Source of the DNA: Bryobacterales bacterium
Lineage (GTDB): Bacteria; Acidobacteriota; Terriglobia; Bryobacterales; Bryobacteraceae
Length of the DNA: 64,000 nt
Assembly: GCA_025463005.1 (NCBI GenBank)
Contig: JAOAPR010000074.1
Location: 1 to 64,000 of the forward strand
Direction: 5' to 3'
Part shown: positions 41,501 to 50,350 of the stretch, in pieces
Numbering within the stretch: position 1 is the stretch's first letter
How the letters are laid out: every line of letters starts with the position of its first letter
Made by a program: the position numbers and the translations under genes
Notes under the pieces: generated by a model
Databases searched by the model: none
What the model was told of the DNA's origin: nothing
Seen by the model: the letters and a program-made list of their open reading frames with translations, nothing else

Positions 41501-42343
41501 TCAACTCGGCAGTTTTGTGATCGCCTGATAGATCAACCGCAATGTGGCGCGGTCGTCCGGCGTGAATTTGCCGCTTATCTCATCCGCGGTTTTCTGCAGA
41601 TCCGTTCGAACCACTCCCGGAATGCCCATCAAGCCCGTATACAGTTTCTCGTTCGGCAACAGATCGCGAACCGGCATTTCCCGAGGCGGGCGCGTGTCGT
41701 CCGCTCCCGTTGGACCGGGAGGGTCGGGAACCCACGCTGGCTCCGCTGCGGAAACATCCCAATGCCCCGGAGCTCCTACTCCCTGCGCATTGCGGCCGAG
41801 TAATAGCGAGCCCACATTGACAGGCCGGCCCTGCACCAGAAAATACCACGACCGCCGCGGTTCCTCGCTGGGATAGCTCGCCGGAAAGGACGCCAGCTCT
41901 TCCTGCTGCAGGTTGTCGCCTCCCAATTCCTTCATGAGGGCGCGCGCGTCGCCCTCCAGGCTGAGATAAATCGCGTTAAGGCTCGACCCACCCCGGGTGG
42001 CGCGCGTGGGCGTAACGATGTAAGGCGGATACTGAATCGCACCGGGCAGATTCACCGCAGCCGCCTCTTGCGCCGGCATAACGATCTGGCGCAGGATCCC
42101 ATTGCCGCTCTGATCTTGCGCGGCGATGCGGTAAACCGCGACGTTATCAGAACCCGACACGTCCACTGTGGAGTCGAACCAGCTCTTCCGGCGGCGGGCT
42201 GGATCGTACGCCGCGGCTTCCACGCCGAACGCCGCCCGATAACTCTCGCGAGAATACGATTTGAATAGCGCCAGATCCTGGATGCTGTAAAACTCTGCAC
42301 TCGGCTGCATCGGAACTACCGGCTGACTTACCGGATTGATCAT
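41501..42343 (-). CDS. Protein of unknown function (280 residues)
   Basis: I recognise no family. There is no signal peptide and no membrane segment. The N-terminus is Pro/Gln-rich (MINPVSQPVVPMQPSAEF), the middle mixed alpha/beta (LNAIYLSLEGDARALMKELG, RRSWYFLVQGRPVNVGSLLL), the C-terminus helical and charged (RTDLQKTADEISGKFTPDDR). It lies 91 bp after the 42435-43199 gene, which also starts with a Ser/Thr/Gln-rich tail, and the two may be partners. Confidence 0.65.
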   Translation of the reverse strand: MINPVSQPVVPMQPSAEFYSIQDLALFKSYSRESYRAAFGVEAAAYDPARRRKSWFDSTVDVSGSDNVAVYRIAAQDQSGNGILRQIVMPAQEAAAVNLPGAIQYPPYIVTPTRATRGGSSLNAIYLSLEGDARALMKELGGDNLQQEELASFPASYPSEEPRRSWYFLVQGRPVNVGSLLLGRNAQGVGAPGHWDVSAAEPAWVPDPPGPTGADDTRPPREMPVRDLLPNEKLYTGLMGIPGVVRTDLQKTADEISGKFTPDDRATLRLIYQAITKLPS

Positions 42344-42434
42344 GTAGCGGCAACCTCCTCATGCCATGTGTCGCACGGGGAGGATGCGCTCTGGACGAAG
42401 GCTAAGCCTCAAACCGAGCAGCCGCGAAGGCTTA

Positions 42435-43199
42435 TTAAGCCCAGGGATCGGTAATCCCTAATCCATTTGCGAAATCGGTGTTCACCGCGATTGAGCCGGC
42501 AGGAGGAGCGCCGGCGTCGTACGGCTTCTGGCCGGGCAGCGCGAAGCCCGGTGCCGCGGATACGGTGGCCTGGTTCATGTTCGGCACCCAGGTGTAGCCG
42601 TACATCTTACGCGTCGCCATGGTTTTCAAAGGATCCCAGCCCCACACCATGATGGCGCGGTCGATGGTAAATCCCTGGTCGGCCAACTGTTGCGCCATGC
42701 GGCTCCGCTCACCAAAGTCGGCGACGTTGCGCAGCTGCTGGACTTCCGGCGGCTGTGCGGCCCAATACGCGTCGATCTCGGCCCGCGTGAGATTCGCCCG
42801 CGTCGCCTCATCCATCGGCGTGCTTTCTGAAGCACCCGTTTGTACGGAACTGGCCTGTACGGAATTGGCGTGTACCGAAGGGAGTGGATCGGAGGCGGCG
42901 TCGGCAATGGATAACGCGGGGGCGGATGCGGCTGGGCTCGCTGCGGCAGGCGTCTGTCCTGGCGCGCTAGCGGGGTCTTTCACCGTGACAATAAACTGAC
43001 GAACGCCGGAATTCTGACTCTGGGTGGTCTGAATATCGATCTGCAGATGCGGGCTGTTGCCGGAATTTCCCAAGTATCCTTCCAGCGCCGCAGCCAATTG
43101 TTCGGTAAACGAAGCCGTTGATCCTGAAGCAGTTGTCGGGCGGTTAGAAAATCCGGCCAGGATGTTTGACGCTTGTGACCCGGTAATTGAACTGACCAT
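42435..43199 (-). CDS. Protein of unknown function with Ala/Ser/Pro-rich middle (254 residues)
   Basis: The N-terminal 80 residues contain MVSSITGSQASNILAGFSN and QLAAALEGYLGNSGNSPHLQ. A low-complexity middle (about 78-125) includes an imperfect short repeat, NSVQ-ASSVQ-TG. The helical part that follows (LTRAEIDAYWAAQPPEVQQL, MAQQLADQGFTIDRAIMVWG) could be a small domain. There is no signal peptide and no known family. Confidence 0.62.
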   Translation of the reverse strand: MVSSITGSQASNILAGFSNRPTTASGSTASFTEQLAAALEGYLGNSGNSPHLQIDIQTTQSQNSGVRQFIVTVKDPASAPGQTPAAASPAASAPALSIADAASDPLPSVHANSVQASSVQTGASESTPMDEATRANLTRAEIDAYWAAQPPEVQQLRNVADFGERSRMAQQLADQGFTIDRAIMVWGWDPLKTMATRKMYGYTWVPNMNQATVSAAPGFALPGQKPYDAGAPPAGSIAVNTDFANGLGITDPWA

Positions 43200-43243
43200 T
43201 CCGTGTTGCCTCCCACTAAGGGAAAAGCAACTCGGTCGCCAAC

Positions 43244-44095
43244 TTATTTAGGGGCGACGGGGCCCGCAGCCGCAAAACTCACCCGGATCACAAAGGTCCG
43301 GTTCAAAGGCTGCACCGTGAGCTGCACATTGATGGGATCCCTGCGCTCAGCCTTATCGGTAGGCTGGTAACGAAGCACCACCGGGATGTCTGCGGCAGCT
43401 CGCACCATGGTCTGTTCGACCTTTGCGGTGAACCCCGGAATTTCGGGCGCGTTCAACTCCAGTTGCACCGAGCCAGGCATGCCGTTGTGGAAGACCACCT
43501 TGTCCTCGGAAGTTTTGTCCGAAGCCAGCGTGATCTCTGTCTTATCGACGCTAACCTGTTGCAAAATGCTGCGCGCCGCAGCCGCGATGGACTGATCGTT
43601 GAAATCCTTCGGCAGGACTCCCGTGTCCTTGTCATTGCTCTGGGGAGTGGCGGCACCCGTCGGAGCGGGGATGACTGACGGTCCCAAGGCCGTTATCCAC
43701 GGAGTGGCCTGGGGCTCGTTGTACCAGACCCATTTGCCGTTCTCGATCTTCCAGGTGGTGGTCGAAGGCATCGCCACGGGCACTTCCACACCCTGAACGT
43801 TGAACATCTTCCTCATCGTCGCGGTCACCTTCGCCTTGGTGAAGTTGTCCGTAAACTCCACGCCGTCGACACTGAAGCCCTTCAACTGGACTTTGCCGGA
43901 GTTGAAGTAATCGTCCTTGGTGTCGTCGGCGACCATCTCGTAAGCCTTCCGGAAGTTTCCGTCGACGTGATACTGCAGAAACTCGGTAACACGCGCGCGC
44001 AGCGCCTTTTCGACTTCCGGCGGCGGGGTTTGCCCCAGCACGATCCCGGACAACAAAACTGTGGAAACCAAGCTGAATGCGGTTCGAGAGGCCAT
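43244..44095 (-). CDS. Exported protein of unknown function (about 283 residues)
   Basis: ATG 44095 with AAAGGA ahead gives a clean signal peptide (RTAFSLVSTVLLSGIVLGQ). Residues about 25-115 resemble an NTF2-like domain in outline (ARVTEFLQYHVDGNFRKAYE, TKAKVTATMRKMFNVQG, WKIENGKWVWY). The C-terminal half is beta-rich (SVQLELNAPEIPGFTAKVEQ, PINVQLTVQPLNRTFVIRVS), which may be a second, Ig-like domain. It is alone between the tRNA-Gln and the unknown gene pair. Confidence 0.72.
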   Translation of the reverse strand: MASRTAFSLVSTVLLSGIVLGQTPPPEVEKALRARVTEFLQYHVDGNFRKAYEMVADDTKDDYFNSGKVQLKGFSVDGVEFTDNFTKAKVTATMRKMFNVQGVEVPVAMPSTTTWKIENGKWVWYNEPQATPWITALGPSVIPAPTGAATPQSNDKDTGVLPKDFNDQSIAAAARSILQQVSVDKTEITLASDKTSEDKVVFHNGMPGSVQLELNAPEIPGFTAKVEQTMVRAAADIPVVLRYQPTDKAERRDPINVQLTVQPLNRTFVIRVSFAAAGPVAPK

Positions 44096-44160
44096 TCGAT
44101 TCCTTTGACTGGTAGACGTGGTGAACGCCAATTCGTCTCCCTCCGCGGGGAATTTCGATT

Positions 44161-44234
44161 TGGCTGGGACGCAGGGATTCGAACCCCGATACGCAGATCC
44201 AGAGTCTGCAGTCTTACCGTTAGACGACGTCCCA
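44161..44234 (-). tRNA. tRNA-Gln (anticodon CTG), CCA encoded
   Basis: On the minus strand the gene begins TGGGACGTCGTCTAACGG, has anticodon stem GCAGA/TCTGC with loop CTCTGGA (anticodon CTG), T-loop GGTTCGAATCC, and acceptor CGTCCCA with discriminator G and CCA. Confidence 0.96.
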
Positions 44235-44288
44235 GTGAGCTTTTCCTATTTTATCACCGCGGGCTCCAGGACAGCTTTTCCCGGCGAA

Positions 44289-45104
44289 TCACGCCTCAGC
44301 TACAGTTGGATTCCTCAACTCGCCGATACCGCTGATGCGCACGATCACTTCTTCACCCGGTTTCAGCCAGCGCGGCGGTTTCCGCCCGAATCCGACGCCC
44401 GCGGGAGTGCCGGTGGCGAACACGTCTCCCGGCTCGAGCGTTACCGCGGTCGAGACGTATTCAATCAGCTCCGGAATCCGGAACACCATTTCCCGCGTGT
44501 TCGAGCTCTGCAGCGTTTCGCCTCCGATTTCGAGCGAAATATCCAATGCGTGCGGGTCCGCGATCTCATCCTTAGTCACGATCCAGGGGCCCATGGGAGC
44601 GAACGTGTCGAAAGTCTTGCCCATCAGCCACTGCGTAGTCGCGGTCTGGAAATCGCGCGCGCTGACATCATTGACAATGGTGTACCCGATCACGTGATCC
44701 AGCGCCTGCGCCGCCGGAATATGACGGCCGCCCCGACCGATCACGAACGCGAACTCCGCCTCGTAATCCGGCTTGCGCGACGCTTTCGGCAGCACGATCG
44801 GATCGCCCGGACCGATCACGACGCTCGAAAATTTGCTGAAAATCGTCGGGACTTTAGGGATCTCCGACCTCGATTCGGCCGCATGATCCCGATAATTCAG
44901 TCCCACGCAGATGACTTTGGGCGGCCGCGGCACGGGCGCCAGCAGCTTGACCGATGCCAGCTCGAAAGACGGTCCTCGTGCTTCCGGGACGCGCCCACTG
45001 GCGCAAACCGAAATCATGTCCATACCAAGACCCTGGACCCTGCCGCCTTCCACCACGCCCGCTTCAGGGGCGGAGCCCGGCCGTTGAAATGTCACCAGTC
45101 GCAT
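44289..45104 (-). CDS. Fumarylacetoacetate hydrolase family protein
   Basis: 271 residues. Family marks are KVICVGLNYRDHAAES, VPTIFSKFSSVVIGPGDPIV, YEAEFAFVIGRGGRHI (metal-binding glutamates), GYTIVNDVSARDFQ, GKTFDTFAPMGPWIVTKDEI, and LEPGDVFATGTPAGVGF. The family includes acylpyruvases, 2-hydroxyhepta-2,4-diene-1,7-dioate isomerases and oxaloacetate decarboxylases, all acting on 2-oxo acids with Mg or Mn. The exact substrate is open. It is divergent from purH, with 32 bp between start codons, so the promoters overlap. Confidence 0.92.
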   Translation of the reverse strand: MRLVTFQRPGSAPEAGVVEGGRVQGLGMDMISVCASGRVPEARGPSFELASVKLLAPVPRPPKVICVGLNYRDHAAESRSEIPKVPTIFSKFSSVVIGPGDPIVLPKASRKPDYEAEFAFVIGRGGRHIPAAQALDHVIGYTIVNDVSARDFQTATTQWLMGKTFDTFAPMGPWIVTKDEIADPHALDISLEIGGETLQSSNTREMVFRIPELIEYVSTAVTLEPGDVFATGTPAGVGFGRKPPRWLKPGEEVIVRISGIGELRNPTVAEA

Positions 45105-45136
45105 AGCGTTCCAGGGTACACCATAATGAAAGTTCC

Positions 45137-46690
45137 ATGCCTCGTATCGAGCGTGCTCTCCTCAGCGTGACCGACAAGACGGGGATCGTCGAATTTGCGC
45201 GCGCACTTACCGTTCTGGGTATCGAGATTCTCTCCACCGGCGGCACTTTTCGAGTGCTGAATGAAGCGGGCGTGACGCCGCTGCGCGAGGTGGCCGAGGT
45301 CACCCAGTTTCCTGAGATGCTCGACGGCCGGGTCAAGACAATTCACCCGCGCATCGCCGGCGGTATTCTCGCCATCCGCTCCAAGCCCGAACATATGCGG
45401 GCCATCGACGAACACGGCATTCCTCGGATCGATCTGGTGGCCGTCAACCTGTACGAATTCGAGAAGGTGGCCGCGAAAAAGGACGCCCCACTCGAGGAGC
45501 TGATTGAGAATATCGACATCGGCGGCCCCACTATGATCCGGGCCGCAGCCAAGAACTGGCAGGATGTAGCCGTGATCACCTCTCCCGCAGAGTACCCGGC
45601 GATCATTGATGAAATGACCGCGGCGAGTGGGTCGCTCTCAGAGGAAACTCATTGGAAGCTGGCTAAGAAAGCCTTCGCCACCACCGCCGCTTACGATCGG
45701 GCTGTCAGCGCGCGCCTGGCCGAAATACCTCCGACCGGCGATCCTCTGCCGGCCACGCTCGATATTCGAGCCCCGCGCGCACTGGCGCTGCGCTACGGGG
45801 AGAATCCGCACCAGTCAGCCGCGCTTTACGCCACTGGGAAAGGCGGGATCGCGGGAGCCGAGCAGCTCCAGGGTAAGGAACTTTCGTACAACAACCTGGT
45901 AGATCTGGACGCCGCCTGGCAGTTGATCCAGGAGTTCGACCACCCCGCATCGGCGATCATCAAGCACACCAATCCGTGCGGCTGTGCGGAAGTGTCTACG
46001 TTGGCAAAAAGCTCCGCGCTGGCCGAAAGCTACCGCCGGGCATTTGAAGCAGATCCGGTTTCAGCGTTCGGCGGCGTGCTGGCGTTCAACCGCACGCTGG
46101 ATGCGGAAACCGCCGCGGAAATCGCCAAAACATTTGTCGAGGCCATTGCGGCGCCGGAGTATTCGGCCGAGGCGCGCGAGATTTTGGCTTCGAAGAAAAA
46201 TCTGCGACTGCTGAAAGTAACGGCCGAGCCATCCGGGCTCGTAATAAAGGGGATCAGCGGCGGCTATCTCGCCCAGACTCCGGACGTCCACCACCTCTCG
46301 CGCGGCCAGATGCAAGTTAAAACCAAGCGTGCTCCCACCGCCGAAGAATGGGATGCTCTCGAGTTCGGTTGGAAGGTCGCAAAACATGTCAAATCCAACG
46401 CGATCGTCTACGCGCGCGCTGGTCAGAGCATCAGCGTGGGCGCCGGTCAGATGAGCCGCGTGGATTCGGTTAAAGTCGGCGCGATGAAGGCTGTGCTTCC
46501 GCTCCAGGGAGCGGTCGTAGCTTCCGACGCGTTCTTCCCTTTCGCTGACGGCGTCGAGGAAGCGGCCAAACACGGAATCACCGCGGTGATCCAGCCCGGC
46601 GGGTCGGTGCGCGACGACGAAGTGATCGCCGCCGCCGATCGCCTGGGGCTGGCCATGGTGTTCACCGGAATGCGCCACTTCCGGCACTAG
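45137..46690 (+). CDS. purH: Bifunctional AICAR formyltransferase / IMP cyclohydrolase
   Basis: 517 residues, normal length. The MGS-like IMP cyclohydrolase domain is at 1-190 ([59 protein letters not shown]). The AICAR transformylase domain follows ([72 protein letters not shown]). It catalyses the last two steps of purine synthesis. Confidence 0.97.
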   Translation: MPRIERALLSVTDKTGIVEFARALTVLGIEILSTGGTFRVLNEAGVTPLREVAEVTQFPEMLDGRVKTIHPRIAGGILAIRSKPEHMRAIDEHGIPRIDLVAVNLYEFEKVAAKKDAPLEELIENIDIGGPTMIRAAAKNWQDVAVITSPAEYPAIIDEMTAASGSLSEETHWKLAKKAFATTAAYDRAVSARLAEIPPTGDPLPATLDIRAPRALALRYGENPHQSAALYATGKGGIAGAEQLQGKELSYNNLVDLDAAWQLIQEFDHPASAIIKHTNPCGCAEVSTLAKSSALAESYRRAFEADPVSAFGGVLAFNRTLDAETAAEIAKTFVEAIAAPEYSAEAREILASKKNLRLLKVTAEPSGLVIKGISGGYLAQTPDVHHLSRGQMQVKTKRAPTAEEWDALEFGWKVAKHVKSNAIVYARAGQSISVGAGQMSRVDSVKVGAMKAVLPLQGAVVASDAFFPFADGVEEAAKHGITAVIQPGGSVRDDEVIAAADRLGLAMVFTGMRHFRH

Positions 46691-46701
46691 GGTGCTGTTT
46701 T

Positions 46702-46740
46702 GTGGGGTCAGTCTTTCGAGGCAAGAATGCCTGACCCCAC
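46702..46740. repeat. Inverted repeat GTGGGGTCAG / CTGACCCCAC around the comB-like start
   Basis: Perfect 10-bp arms at 46702-46711 and 46731-46740. The ATG chosen for the next gene (46727) and its GAGG ribosome site lie in the loop. A folded RNA could modulate initiation. Confidence 0.7.
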
Positions 46741-47491
46741 GCCGGCTTACACTAGCCGTGTGGTATTCGATCAGGCGGACTACGATCTACGCTGCGAATG
46801 GGGTCTGTCCGGACTACTGGCTTTGGGGTCTATTAGCGACGTAGCCGTTATTGTGGATATCCTCTCCTTTTCGACGGCCGTCGACGTGGCGGTGGCGAGA
46901 GGCGCATGCGTTTTTCCGTATCGCTGGAACGACGAATCCGCCTGCGCTTTTGCTACGGAAAGGGGTGCTCTACTGGCATCCAGCCGCTCGCCTCAGGGAT
47001 ACTCCTTATCACCAGTGTCATTGCGATCGATCCCGCCAGATGTCGCAATCGTCCTCCCTTCTCCCAACGGAAGTGCACTGAGCCTCCAAAGCCAGGCCCC
47101 GGTGACGTTCACGGCCTGCCTTCGCAACTGCGAGGCTGTTGCGGAACGAATTTGCAGCTACGGCCGCAAGGTTGCGGTTATCGCCGCTGGAGAACAATGG
47201 CCGGACGGAACAATTCGGCCCTGCGTTGAGGATCTGATCGGCGCAGGCGCTCTAATAGCTTGTCTTCCAGGACGGCGGTCACCGGAAGCAGATCTCGCAG
47301 TCGCGGTATTCGATCGCTTCCGTGGCGATCTGAGCGGTACTCTCTCCCGCTGCAGTTCCGGCAAGGAGCTTATCGAGCGCGGATTCGCGGAAGATATTGC
47401 TATGGCGTCCGATTACTCGTCGAGTCGTGCGATTCCGATCCTGCAGGTGGATCGCTTCGTAAACGAAGCTACTTATCGCTGTACAGCTTGA
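46727..47491 (+). CDS. ComB-like protein (2-phosphosulfolactate phosphatase family)
   Basis: 254 residues from ATG 46727. ComB-family outline: VVFDQADYDLRCEWG, VAVIVDILSFSTAVDVAVAR, RGALLASSRS, VLPSPNGSALS, TFTACLRNCEAVAERI, VAVIAAGEQWPDGTIRPCVE. True ComB acts in coenzyme M synthesis. Many bacteria without that pathway carry homologues of unknown role, and nothing else of the pathway is here. Codon use is less GC-biased at the 5' end. Its last 23 bp overlap the convergent BON gene. Confidence 0.82.
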   Translation: MPDPTPAYTSRVVFDQADYDLRCEWGLSGLLALGSISDVAVIVDILSFSTAVDVAVARGACVFPYRWNDESACAFATERGALLASSRSPQGYSLSPVSLRSIPPDVAIVLPSPNGSALSLQSQAPVTFTACLRNCEAVAERICSYGRKVAVIAAGEQWPDGTIRPCVEDLIGAGALIACLPGRRSPEADLAVAVFDRFRGDLSGTLSRCSSGKELIERGFAEDIAMASDYSSSRAIPILQVDRFVNEATYRCTA

Positions 47492-47762
47492 GCTGGTTGT
47501 CGACGTTAACCACGCCCTTGACCTTCTTGGAGATTTCGGTGGCTTTCTTGCGGCCCTTCTCCGTATGCACTCTGCCTTTGATGGTGACGACTCCGTCTTT
47601 GACGCTTACGTCGAACGCCGCGCCACGAACATCGGCATCACTTGCAAGCCTTTGCCGCACGGTGTCGGAAATTCTGTCATCGGCACCAGCCTTCTGCTGG
47701 GCGATCAGCATCGGCAGGGCCAGGGTCACGATCAGCAACAGAGCTACGAACCGCGGCGGCAT
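47469..47762 (-). CDS. Exported BON-domain protein
   Basis: 97 residues. Signal peptide (FVALLLIVTLALPMLIAQ), then one BON domain at about 30-95 (ISDTVRQRLASDADVRGAAF, VSVKDGVVTIKGRVHT, ATEISKKVKGVVNVDNQL). BON proteins such as OsmY bind membranes or help envelope stress survival. The gene converges on and overlaps the comB-like gene by 23 bp and lies just downstream of era. Confidence 0.9.
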   Translation of the reverse strand: MPPRFVALLLIVTLALPMLIAQQKAGADDRISDTVRQRLASDADVRGAAFDVSVKDGVVTIKGRVHTEKGRKKATEISKKVKGVVNVDNQLKLYSDK

Positions 47763-47782
47763 GCTCTTATTCTACATTTCTT

Positions 47783-48679
47783 CTACGTTCCCGACATGCC
47801 GCGCCAATCCGTCGCAGCCAGGAATTCCGGGTCCTGGCGCCAGTTCGGCCGAACCTTTACGAAGGTCTGCAGAAATACCTTCTTGCCTACCCGCGTTTCG
47901 ATCTCCCGCCGCGCCAGCGTGCCGATTTTCTTGAGCAGCGCTCCGCCCGCCCCGATCAGAATCGCTTTCTGTCCCGGACGCTCGACGTAGATCGTCGCGG
48001 CAATCCGCAGCAGCGTGGGAGTATCCTCCCACTGTTCGACCATCACCGCCACGGCGTGGGGGACCTCCTGGTGCGTCAGGTGGAGAGCGTTCTCGCGAAC
48101 GATTTCCGCCGCCAGGAACCGCTCCGGCTGATCGGTGAGATGATTCTTCGGATATAGCGACGGACCCTCCGGCAGCCGCGCCAGAATCTCTTTCCGCACC
48201 ACATCCACGCCGTCGCCCTTAAGAGCAGAGATGGGTATGTACGCCGCGAAATCGTGCAGTTCCCGGTAGCGCTCGATCAGCGCCAATACCTTGGCCTTCT
48301 CCCGCAGCTTGTCGACCTTGTTGAACACCGCAATGGCCGGGGCTCCGGTTTTTTTCACCAGGTCAACAGCCTGCGCGTCCTCTTCGCTGGGCCGCGCCGT
48401 TGCGTCGACCAGAAACAGCACCACGTCCGCCTCGGCCGATGCCCTGACCTGATCCATCATGCGCTTGTTGAGCAGCGTCGAAGACTCGTGTATACCCGGT
48501 GTGTCGACGAACACGATCTGCGCGCCGGGCTCCGTTAGCACGCCCTGAATGGCCGTGCGCGTGGTCTGCGGCCGGGGGCCGACAATCGCCAGCTTGGTCC
48601 CCAGAAGCGCATTCAGCAGCGTGGATTTCCCGGCGTTAGGTCGCCCCAGAATCGAAACGAACCCGGCCTTATGTTTCAT
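47783..48679 (-). CDS. era: Era GTPase, 30S ribosome assembly
   Basis: 298 residues. G1 GRPNAGKSTLL, G2 region TTRTAIQGV, G3 DTPG, G4 NKVDK, G5 SALKG, followed by a KH domain (about 205-290; ERPGQKAILIGAGGALLKKI). It binds the 3' end of 16S rRNA. It overlaps the upstream corC-like gene by 4 bp. Confidence 0.96.
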   Translation of the reverse strand: MKHKAGFVSILGRPNAGKSTLLNALLGTKLAIVGPRPQTTRTAIQGVLTEPGAQIVFVDTPGIHESSTLLNKRMMDQVRASAEADVVLFLVDATARPSEEDAQAVDLVKKTGAPAIAVFNKVDKLREKAKVLALIERYRELHDFAAYIPISALKGDGVDVVRKEILARLPEGPSLYPKNHLTDQPERFLAAEIVRENALHLTHQEVPHAVAVMVEQWEDTPTLLRIAATIYVERPGQKAILIGAGGALLKKIGTLARREIETRVGKKVFLQTFVKVRPNWRQDPEFLAATDWRGMSGT

Positions 48680-49920
48680 TTTCCCGCGGCCTTGGCGACG
48701 CGCACCTGGTCGACCCGCAGGTTGTTAGCGGCCAGCACCTGAATCTGGATGCCATCGCGCTCCGCTTCTTCGCCTACTGCAGGGACGTGGCCGAGCCACT
48801 CGGTGATCAGCCCGCCGACGGTGGTCGACTCGGTGTCCTCCCGCGGGCGGAATCCCACTAGGTCCCCCAGGCGACCCAAGTCGAAGCTGCCCGAAACTAC
48901 GTAGCTGCCGTCTGGTTCCTTGTGAAAATCGCGCTCCGGCTCATGCTCGTCGTGAATCTCGCCGACGATCTCCTCGACCATGTCTTCCAGGGTGACGATG
49001 CCGGCCGTTGCGCCGTACTCATCCACCACCACGGCCATATGCGCGCCTTCTTCCTGCATTTCGCGCAACAGATCGTTGACCGGCTTGGTTTCCGGGACCA
49101 TGCGGATGGGACGCAGAATGTCGCGCACCTTGCGTTTGGCGCGCTCTTCTTCATCCAGCTCGAACATATCGCGTACGTGCACGAAGCCGGTGATGGAATC
49201 GATGTCTTTATCGATTGTGGGGATGCGGGAATACTGCTCGGTGATGGCCAGCTCGCGCAATTCGTCGAGCGTGGCATCCTGGCTGATCGCGACGATGCGC
49301 GGCCGCGGCGTCAGCACTTCGCGCACGGTCTTGTCGCCGAAGGCCACCACGGATTGGATCAGCTCGCGGTCGCCTTCCTCGATGATCCCCTCCTCTTCGC
49401 CGGCGCTGATCAGCGCCTCGATGTGCTCTTCAGCGGCCGTTTCCTGGCCGGGGGCCGGTCGGCCCAGGTCGAACAACGATTGCAGGAATTCCACGATCCA
49501 CGTCAATGGACGCGCTATCAGACTAAGTACGCGAAACACTGGCACCAACGGCGCCAGGCCATGGCCGGTAGTCTTGCGATATACGATCTGCGGAATCAGA
49601 TGCGCCCCCAGCACCGTCGCGATGCCCGTGAGTAAAAATGCGCCTGCCAACGCTTCCCACATCGGTGAGCTCTGCATGGTGATGGCTACGATAAGACAGC
49701 CGAGGATTCCCAGGCCGATGTGCTTGACCAGGGAAAACGTCAGCGCGCCGCGCTCCGTTTCCAGCCCGATCCGGGGCTCCAGGGTTTCCCGGAAGAACTG
49801 CAAAGCGGGCAGCTCGCGGGTCCGGACCCGCAGGCTCTCCAGGTACAGGAGTTGGATGCAGGTAACCAGCGTCACCACGAGAGCCAGGGCCGTAGCCACC
49901 AACGTGAGCAGCAGGATCAT
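48676..49920 (-). CDS. CBS-domain membrane protein, CorC/HlyC (UPF0053) family
   Basis: 414 residues. A DUF21 membrane part covers about 1-160 with helices at 1-25, 65-90 and 95-120. A CBS pair covers about 195-320 (VLTPRPRIVAISQDATLDEL, IPTIDKDIDSITGFVHVRDM, MAVVVDEYGATAGIVTLEDM). The CorC_HlyC domain is at the C-terminus (GSYVVSGSFDLGRLGDLVGF, TTVGGLITEWLGHVPAVGE). Related proteins are linked to magnesium or cobalt export. It sits in the usual phoH-ybeY-corC-era order. Confidence 0.93.
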   Translation of the reverse strand: MILLLTLVATALALVVTLVTCIQLLYLESLRVRTRELPALQFFRETLEPRIGLETERGALTFSLVKHIGLGILGCLIVAITMQSSPMWEALAGAFLLTGIATVLGAHLIPQIVYRKTTGHGLAPLVPVFRVLSLIARPLTWIVEFLQSLFDLGRPAPGQETAAEEHIEALISAGEEEGIIEEGDRELIQSVVAFGDKTVREVLTPRPRIVAISQDATLDELRELAITEQYSRIPTIDKDIDSITGFVHVRDMFELDEEERAKRKVRDILRPIRMVPETKPVNDLLREMQEEGAHMAVVVDEYGATAGIVTLEDMVEEIVGEIHDEHEPERDFHKEPDGSYVVSGSFDLGRLGDLVGFRPREDTESTTVGGLITEWLGHVPAVGEEAERDGIQIQVLAANNLRVDQVRVAKAAGK

Positions 49921-50342
49921 GCGGGCGTCCGTTCGATGAGTCCGGCGGGCAACCCCAGCTGCTTGCGCCAGCGAGCCTCCGCGCGGGCCATTTCGCCGGC
50001 ATCGGTCTCATGATCCATTCCGGCCAGATGCAGCAGGCCGTGCAGCATCAGGATGTGCAATTCGTTCTCAATACTGTGCCCCAGCTCGGCGGCCTGTGCC
50101 GCGGCGCGGTCGAAAGAAATCGCAATATCTTCCGGAGAAAACGACAGCACATCGGTGGCGTAATTCTTCCCGCGAAATTTTCGATTCAGCTCCCGCAATT
50201 CTGTGTCCGACGTAATCAGGCATGAAACCGCTTGCCCCGGCAGAATCTGAGGCGTCAGATCTTTCAGAAACCGCCGCAGCGCGGCGCGCCGCACCCGAGG
50301 CGATGGGTGTCGAAACAATACCGACGTGGCTTTTGGGGACAT
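49917..50342 (-). CDS. ybeY: Endoribonuclease YbeY
   Basis: 141 residues. Zinc motif HGLLHLAGMDH (H-x3-H-x5-H) at about 113-123, preceded by ATDVLSFSPEDIAI and ELHILM. YbeY matures 16S rRNA 3' ends and takes part in ribosome quality control. Its stop overlaps the corC-like start by 4 bp, and phoH is 8 bp upstream. Confidence 0.95.
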   Translation of the reverse strand: MSPKATSVLFRHPSPRVRRAALRRFLKDLTPQILPGQAVSCLITSDTELRELNRKFRGKNYATDVLSFSPEDIAISFDRAAAQAAELGHSIENELHILMLHGLLHLAGMDHETDAGEMARAEARWRKQLGLPAGLIERTPA

Positions 50343-50350
50343 GACGCGGT

